Positions 6,126-9,372 of a DNA stretch of 9,372 nt are shown here, one piece after another. Both the position numbers and the translations under genes were made by a program. Each line of letters starts with the position of its first letter. Within the stretch, counting starts at the first letter, position 1. The notes under the pieces were generated by a model. The model saw only the letters and a program-made list of their open reading frames with translations, was not told the DNA's origin and did no database searches. Location: NCBI GenBank assembly GCA_021161995.1, contig JAGGZO010000047.1, positions 1 to 9,372 on the forward strand, written 5' to 3'. The stretch comes from Candidatus Aenigmatarchaeota archaeon. GTDB taxonomy: Archaea > Aenigmatarchaeota > Aenigmatarchaeia > CG10238-14 > SpSt-28.

Positions 6126-6882
6126 TTAATGATGATAGGAGTTTTGGTTTTATGTCAGGTAAATTATGACCAACCCTTGGTATCACAACGATTTCAGAAT
6201 TCTTTATGTTGTCATTAAGATAGAATGCATGCTCTAAAGGAACTATATGGTCTCTATCTCCATGAACTATTAGTGCTGGTGATTTTATCAAAGAAAGTTC
6301 TGGTGTGCTATCAAATTCCAGTATATCAATTCCAGATTCCTTGAGAACATTCATGTCTAAATTCCTGAGCATTTCCTTTAGTGATCTTTCCATGTCTTTA
6401 TTTCTCGTCCTATACGCTACTTCAAGCATCGTATTAACGAAAGCATCTATGTCCATTCGCTCTATTATTGGTAGTAATAGCTTGAAAAACCACCCAGAGA
6501 ACGGTCGAGACCACTTCGCAAATGTCGATACTAATATAGTTGCTCGCGGATCGAGAACAGCACTCAATTCCTGGGCTATAAGTCCACCCCATGAATGACC
6601 CAGTATTATTTTCGCGTTTTCAGCTTTGTACAAAAGTATCATATCCTTAACCATTCTATGCGTGACAAACGGTGGTTTCTTTTCGCTTTTACCAAACCCT
6701 CTAAGATCAGGAATTATTAGCCTGAAGTTTTTTGATAGCTCCGGAATAAGATTGTCATAAGTACTCCTATCCGATGCCCAGCCATGAATCATTAGAATAG
6801 TGGGATTACTATACTCACCAACAACAGAATAAGAAATTTTTGCTTCATCATCAGTTAACAGAATTCTCTCGTCATGATACAT
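6097..6882 (-). CDS. Alpha/beta-hydrolase fold enzyme
   Basis: A cytoplasmic serine hydrolase of 261 residues, close to the usual size of the family. The catalytic set is complete: the nucleophile elbow GHSWGG (95-100, S97), the acid in HGDRDHIVP (207-215, probably D211) and the base in VGHN (238-241, H239). The oxyanion segment is IHGWASD (32-38), and PDLRGFGKS (58-66) is the normal strand-turn region that follows. The helical stretch at about 125-185 is the lid that sets substrate choice. Its sequence does not let me name the substrate; esterase, lactonase or peptidase activity are all possible. The start at ATG 6882 is supported by a TATA box about 27 bases upstream. The last nine codons and the stop lie opposite the end of the phosphoesterase gene. 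The gene follows tRNA-Leu on the same strand after a gap of 37 bases. Confidence 0.92.
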   Translation of the reverse strand: MYHDERILLTDDEAKISYSVVGEYSNPTILMIHGWASDRSTYDNLIPELSKNFRLIIPDLRGFGKSEKKPPFVTHRMVKDMILLYKAENAKIILGHSWGGLIAQELSAVLDPRATILVSTFAKWSRPFSGWFFKLLLPIIERMDIDAFVNTMLEVAYRTRNKDMERSLKEMLRNLDMNVLKESGIDILEFDSTPELSLIKSPALIVHGDRDHIVPLEHAFYLNDNIKNSEIVVIPRVGHNLPDIKPKLLSSLITGWVLSSI

Positions 6883-6905
6883 AACTATTATTTCTAAGAT
6901 AATGT

Positions 6906-6913
6906 GTATAAAG
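6906..6913 (-). promoter_or_regulatory. TATA box for the alpha/beta hydrolase
   Basis: CTTTATAC on the minus strand is centred about 27 bases before ATG 6882. It sits in the short gap after tRNA-Leu, so the hydrolase need not depend on read-through from the tRNA. Confidence 0.55.
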
Positions 6914-6919
6914 TTGTGA

Positions 6920-7005
6920 TGCGGGGGGTGGGATTTGAACCCACGAAGGGACTACCCCACAGGAGCCTCAGTCCTGCGCCATTGACCAGGCTAGGCGACC
7001 CCCGC
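6920..7005 (-). tRNA. tRNA-Leu (anticodon GAG)
   Basis: The 86-base reverse strand forms a class II tRNA: acceptor GCGGGGG paired with CCCCCGC, D stem GCC/GGC, anticodon stem CAGGA/TCCTG with loop CTGAGGC, a long variable arm containing GGG and CCC, and T stem GTGGG/CCCAC with loop TTCAAAT. Anticodon GAG reads leucine CTC (and CTT by wobble). The discriminator is A, as leucyl-tRNA synthetase expects. No CCA and no intron are encoded. Confidence 0.97.
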
Positions 7006-7026
7006 TCAGAATAATATTTAATGAGA

Positions 7027-7036
7027 AAATATAGAT
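7027..7036 (-). promoter_or_regulatory. TATA box for tRNA-Leu
   Basis: TCTATATTTT on the minus strand is centred about 26 bases before the tRNA 5' end, which gives a very short 5' leader. Confidence 0.5.
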
Positions 7037-7083
7037 TTTTTATTGATTTAAAACTCCTTTTATCATGAGAAATGAAATTACAC

Positions 7084-7108
7084 AAAAAAGTATTGAGAAT
7101 ATGTTCTC
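7084..7108 (-). terminator. Hairpin plus T-run terminator after the HAD gene
   Basis: On the minus strand GAGAA and TTCTC form a five-base-pair stem around a four-base loop (7095-7108). Five bases later there is TTTTTT (7084-7089). It begins 16 bases past the HAD stop codon and separates that gene from tRNA-Leu. Confidence 0.5.
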
Positions 7109-7124
7109 TATCCTTAAATCAAAT

Positions 7125-7787
7125 TCATTCAATTACATTCTTTAAATATTCCTGCAATTCACACAAATTTTCAAAGAATTTTATATCATTTCTAATAAAA
7201 TCTTCTCTTGAACTTTTACCAGTTAAAACACCAATCGGAATGTATCCATATTCTCTTGCTTTTACAAGCATTTCATGAAAATCGTCAATTATGAAAAACT
7301 TCTCAACATTGTCTTTCAAGAATATCCTAAGCTTAGAGATAAACTCTTCTTTGGTTACATTGCTGCTTTCATCAAATCCGTATATAAGATCAAAATATTT
7401 TCTTATTTTAAAATTGTTCAATATCATTCTAACTTCGTCTATTCTCGAATACGATGCAATAACTAGCAACTGATTTCTTGATTTTAGATATGATAACAGT
7501 TCTTCAACGCATGGGAATAATTTCAGTTTATTCAACATTCCAGAAAAAACCTCTGCTTTCTTTTTCATAAACTCATTAGGTGTTATTTTTAATCCAAAGG
7601 TATCGATTAATAGTTTTGATATGTATCTACCAGGCCTGCCAAAATTTTCCTTTATGATTTTAATTGTTCTCTCTTCATCGACGTTTTTACCAAAATATTT
7701 TTTAACTGTTTCAAGAAAGGCTTTTGCATGAATCCCTTTGCTATCTATAAGAGTTCCGTCTAAATCAAACACAAACAAACAAACCAT
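7125..7787 (-). CDS. HAD-superfamily hydrolase, subfamily I
   Basis: A cytoplasmic phosphatase or phosphomutase of the haloacid dehalogenase superfamily, 220 residues. Motif I is FDLDGT (7-12), with nucleophile D8 and acid D10. Motif II is the serine of IASYS (110-114, S112). The motif III lysine is K146 in VTKEEF. Motif IV is IIDDFHEM (166-173, D168 and D169). The stretch from about 15 to 90 between motifs I and II is the helical cap, as in phosphoglycolate-phosphatase and beta-phosphoglucomutase-like enzymes. The cap has no sequence I can tie to one substrate, so a specific name would be a guess. ATG 7787 starts directly before the first strand, as is normal here. A weak TATA-like CTAAATTAATG is centred about 28 bases upstream. 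The gene is divergent from the saccharopine-dehydrogenase-like gene across 54 bases. Confidence 0.92.
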   Translation of the reverse strand: MVCLFVFDLDGTLIDSKGIHAKAFLETVKKYFGKNVDEERTIKIIKENFGRPGRYISKLLIDTFGLKITPNEFMKKKAEVFSGMLNKLKLFPCVEELLSYLKSRNQLLVIASYSRIDEVRMILNNFKIRKYFDLIYGFDESSNVTKEEFISKLRIFLKDNVEKFFIIDDFHEMLVKAREYGYIPIGVLTGKSSREDFIRNDIKFFENLCELQEYLKNVIE

Positions 7788-7799
7788 AAAATTTATTTC

Positions 7800-7820
7800 T
7801 TATAAAACTCATTAATTTAG
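7800..7820. promoter_or_regulatory. Back-to-back promoters of the HAD and oxidoreductase genes
   Basis: On the plus strand TTATAAAA (7800-7807) predicts transcription from about 7830, just ahead of the ribosome binding site of the oxidoreductase gene. On the minus strand CTAAATTAATG (7810-7820) is a weaker TATA for the HAD gene. The two boxes lie within 21 bases, and the box of each gene lies on the far side of the other, so the promoters overlap and simultaneous use could interfere. Confidence 0.45.
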
Positions 7821-7830
7821 AGTGTTCCTA

Positions 7831-7838
7831 AAGGTGAT
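7831..7838 (+). promoter_or_regulatory. Shine-Dalgarno site of the oxidoreductase gene
   Basis: AAGGTGAT ends three bases before ATG 7842. GGTGAT is complementary to the usual 3' end of archaeal 16S rRNA (ATCACC). It is the clearest ribosome binding site in the window and fixes this start codon. Confidence 0.6.
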
Positions 7839-7841
7839 ACA

Positions 7842-8930
7842 ATGAAATTGTGTATTATTGGTTGTGGTGCTGTTACACATGTAGTTTCAAAACTAATAGA
7901 TGATTATGATGTGATTTACGTAGATAAAAATCCAAAGTTTGCAAAGAATTTTGTCAACAAAAAGATAAAGAAAGTTAATGCACTAAAAGATTCGCTTAGT
8001 TTCATCAAAAAATGTGATATTGTAATGAACCTAGCATCTCCAAGATTAAACATAAAATTGATGAAAGCCGCCATGAAATACAAAGTAAACTACGTTGATG
8101 CAGCATCCATGCTAGAAGGAAAAAAAGTAGAACAGCTACAGTTTGACAATGATTTTAAAAGAAGAGGATTATTTGGTTTAATAAACATAGGAGTAGAACC
8201 TGGGTTAAGCAATCTACTAGCGAGTGAAATTTACCATAAATTAAATGGAAATGTTGAAACGATCAAAACGATAAGTCTAGAGGAAGAAGATGCTGACGTT
8301 GTTTTTAATTCATGGTCTCCAAAAGTAGCTTTTGATGATTTCACATCAAAGCCTGTAATATACAGAAACGGTAGATATATTTATACTAAACCTTTGTCTG
8401 AACCGGAAAGAATAAAGTTCCCGATATATGGAGAAAGGACTGTTTATACAGTCTCTGAAGAAGATCCCATAACAATACCAAAATATTTGAATAGCGTTGA
8501 GAACGCTGAAACGAAATGCGGTGGAAGTAAAGTTGAAGAAATTAGAACGTTATTAAAATACAAACTGTTTCCAAAGTTTGAAAACGAAATAATAAAATCA
8601 TTTCCGAGATCAAATACACCAAAAGAGATAACTGAATTCATAGAAAATGGTTTGATAAGAAACGCCCAATTCATACTAGGAGTAAAAGCTGATGAAAAGA
8701 TGATATGGTCAGTATTTCCAAATCAACTAGAAGTTCACAAAAGAATTCCAGGAGCAGCATACATTTCTTATGCGACTGGTGTATCAATAGAAGCATTTTT
8801 AAGAATGGTTGAAAAGTTTGAAATGGAAAAAGGTGTTTATTCTGCAGAAAACTTAAACCAGAAACAAAGAAGGTTTATCATGAGAAGACTTAAGAACAAA
8901 TACAAAATCAAATTTAGGTACGAAAGGTAA
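7842..8930 (+). CDS. Saccharopine-dehydrogenase-like NAD(P)-dependent oxidoreductase
   Basis: A 362-residue cytoplasmic enzyme of the saccharopine dehydrogenase-like family, which links or splits amino compounds using NAD(P). The N-terminal Rossmann fold begins IIGCGAVT (5-12). The dinucleotide loop reads GxGxxT rather than GxGxxG, a tolerated variant. Strand ends IYVDKN (25-30), MNLASP (62-67) and YVDAAS (84-89) follow the family plan, and GVEPGLSNLL (117-126) is the conserved turn that leads into the second domain. A substrate domain covers about 130-300, and the segment at about 303-330 returns to the coenzyme domain. The family includes lysine-pathway, carboxynorspermidine and other enzymes; the sequence does not choose among them and no lysine or polyamine gene is adjacent. 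The basic C-terminal tail (about 340-362) looks like an extension. The start is set by AAGGTGAT just upstream. Confidence 0.88.
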   Translation: MKLCIIGCGAVTHVVSKLIDDYDVIYVDKNPKFAKNFVNKKIKKVNALKDSLSFIKKCDIVMNLASPRLNIKLMKAAMKYKVNYVDAASMLEGKKVEQLQFDNDFKRRGLFGLINIGVEPGLSNLLASEIYHKLNGNVETIKTISLEEEDADVVFNSWSPKVAFDDFTSKPVIYRNGRYIYTKPLSEPERIKFPIYGERTVYTVSEEDPITIPKYLNSVENAETKCGGSKVEEIRTLLKYKLFPKFENEIIKSFPRSNTPKEITEFIENGLIRNAQFILGVKADEKMIWSVFPNQLEVHKRIPGAAYISYATGVSIEAFLRMVEKFEMEKGVYSAENLNQKQRRFIMRRLKNKYKIKFRYER

Positions 8931-8980
8931 ATGAGGTTCTAGTGTAGTTTGATGATGACCCTGTTTGGGTTCACAAAGAT

Positions 8981-8992
8981 CTATAAATATTC
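8981..8992 (+). promoter_or_regulatory. Orphan TATA-like element facing the zinc-ribbon gene
   Basis: CTATAAATATTC is a strong TATA-like match in the gap between the oxidoreductase and zinc-ribbon genes. Plus-strand transcription from about 9010 would run antisense to the zinc-ribbon gene. No coding frame follows, so it may be chance in AT-rich DNA. Confidence 0.25.
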
Positions 8993-9010
8993 AGTAAAAA
9001 ATAAAAAGGA

Positions 9011-9187
9011 TCAATCGAAGTCAAAAATTGTCCTACCCTTGTAAAACATCATAACGTACCCGCAGTTTTTGCAAATGACTATTTTTACCTTATGCGCGGT
9101 AATCCCCCACTTACTGTCGAGTTTCCCTTCTTCAACTCTGAAGTCAATACCACCGCAGAGCGGACAGCGTAACTGTTTTTCCCCCAT
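9011..9187 (-). CDS. Small zinc-ribbon protein, probably nucleic-acid binding
   Basis: A 58-residue protein with two CxxC knuckles, CPLC (8-11) and CKNC (39-42), which should hold one zinc ion in a ribbon. The middle segment LDSKWGITAHKV (23-34) and the C-terminal end YKGRTIFDFD (49-58) match a small archaeal family that I remember as predicted nucleic-acid-binding zinc-ribbon proteins; the family's role is not established to my knowledge. The length is normal for it and the fold is complete. Its base composition stands out: 54 of 120 bases counted in 9061-9180 are G or C (45%). It also uses CGC, CCG, CTC and GCG codons that are rare in its neighbours, which mostly use AGA for arginine. AGTGAT at 9192-9197 is a possible ribosome binding site. 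The gene converges on the oxidoreductase gene with an 80-base gap. Confidence 0.88.
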   Translation of the reverse strand: MGEKQLRCPLCGGIDFRVEEGKLDSKWGITAHKVKIVICKNCGYVMMFYKGRTIFDFD

Positions 9188-9193
9188 TCATAT

Positions 9194-9211
9194 CACTATA
9201 AAGAAATAGTG
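9194..9211 (-). promoter_or_regulatory. Inverted repeat in the zinc-ribbon leader
   Basis: CACTAT (9194-9199) and ATAGTG (9206-9211) form a perfect six-base inverted repeat with a six-base loop, starting seven bases before ATG 9187. On the minus strand the arm nearest the gene includes most of the AGTGAT ribosome binding site, so a leader hairpin could hide it. It could equally be a protein-binding site, or chance. Confidence 0.35.
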
Positions 9212-9251
9212 TGAAACAATAAAAAATTATTTGTTCTTTAGTAAGAATTAC

Positions 9252-9260
9252 CTTAAAAGG
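9252..9260 (+). promoter_or_regulatory. Possible TATA box for the gene at the right edge
   Basis: CTTAAAAGG is centred about 43 bases before ATG 9299, so the mRNA would have a leader of roughly 17 bases. That leader shows no ribosome binding site. Confidence 0.35.
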
Positions 9261-9298
9261 AGTAAAGCTCAGTTAACAAAATATTACAAAAACAAATT

Positions 9299-9372
9299 AT
9301 GTATTATTTGGATGATTATGCTGAAAAACTTCTTGCAAAACTTTTAGTTGTTATAGGTATAGCTCTATTAGC
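9299..9372 (+). CDS. Start of an unrecognised gene with an early hydrophobic segment (3' end outside window)
   Basis: Only 24 codons are visible, beginning MYYLDDYAEKLLAKLLVVIG and running on to the edge. After about 12 polar residues the sequence turns hydrophobic (LLAKLLVVIGIALL), which suggests an N-terminal membrane helix. In frame, a stop codon lies at 9263-9265 and no other usual start codon follows it before ATG 9299, so this ATG is the likely start. Too little is present to assign a family. Confidence 0.55.
   Translation, partial: MYYLDDYAEKLLAKLLVVIGIALL

Noticed and set aside
7072..7473. Short plus-strand open frames opposite the HAD gene
   Set aside because: The HAD motifs on the minus strand are complete, and these frames show no family features.
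8949..8957. TGATGATGA as a C box of a C/D guide RNA
   Set aside because: No CTGA D box lies at a suitable distance on the plus strand, and no paired C'/D' motifs are present.
1..9372. CRISPR array, transposon or prophage
   Set aside because: No regularly spaced repeats, transposase, integrase or terminal inverted repeats were seen; the genes are mainly housekeeping or metabolic.

Overview
The window reads as a piece of an AT-rich archaeal chromosome, roughly 30% G+C in the parts counted. Evidence for archaea: a RIO2-type kinase with an N-terminal winged-helix region, an archaeal-type UMP kinase of 225 residues, two tRNA genes without an encoded CCA end, and TATA boxes centred 26 to 29 bases before most start codons. 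Compact spacing, two convergent gene overlaps and several unrecognised short proteins fit a small-genome lineage such as DPANN, but the phylum cannot be fixed from this sequence alone.

Layout, left to right: the C-terminal part of an unrecognised protein with two membrane helices near its C-terminus (+, cut by the left edge); tRNA-Thr(GGT) (-); UMP kinase (-); a four-helix membrane protein (+); RIO2 kinase (-), overlapping the membrane gene by 4 bases; a large tandem metallophosphoesterase with coiled-coil insertions (+), divergent from RIO2; an alpha/beta hydrolase (-), overlapping it by 29 bases; tRNA-Leu(GAG) (-); a HAD-family hydrolase (-); a saccharopine-dehydrogenase-like oxidoreductase (+); a 58-residue zinc-ribbon protein (-); and the first 24 codons of another gene (+) cut by the right edge. 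No gene-free stretch exceeds 300 bases.

The genes do not form one pathway. Most are single transcription units with their own promoter; the strand alternates often. UMP kinase (pyrimidine nucleotide supply), RIO2 (small ribosomal subunit maturation) and the tRNAs are housekeeping functions. The metabolic enzymes (alpha/beta hydrolase, HAD, saccharopine-dehydrogenase-like) have no substrate that the sequence reveals.

The most unusual item is the metallophosphoesterase at 3729-6125. It appears to be an internal duplication: the C-terminal copy keeps the metal-binding motifs, while the N-terminal copy has lost several of them, and each copy carries a coiled coil at a different place in the fold. 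The divergent control region between it and RIO2 holds an 18-bp perfect palindrome and other repeats. No mobile element, CRISPR array or prophage was seen.
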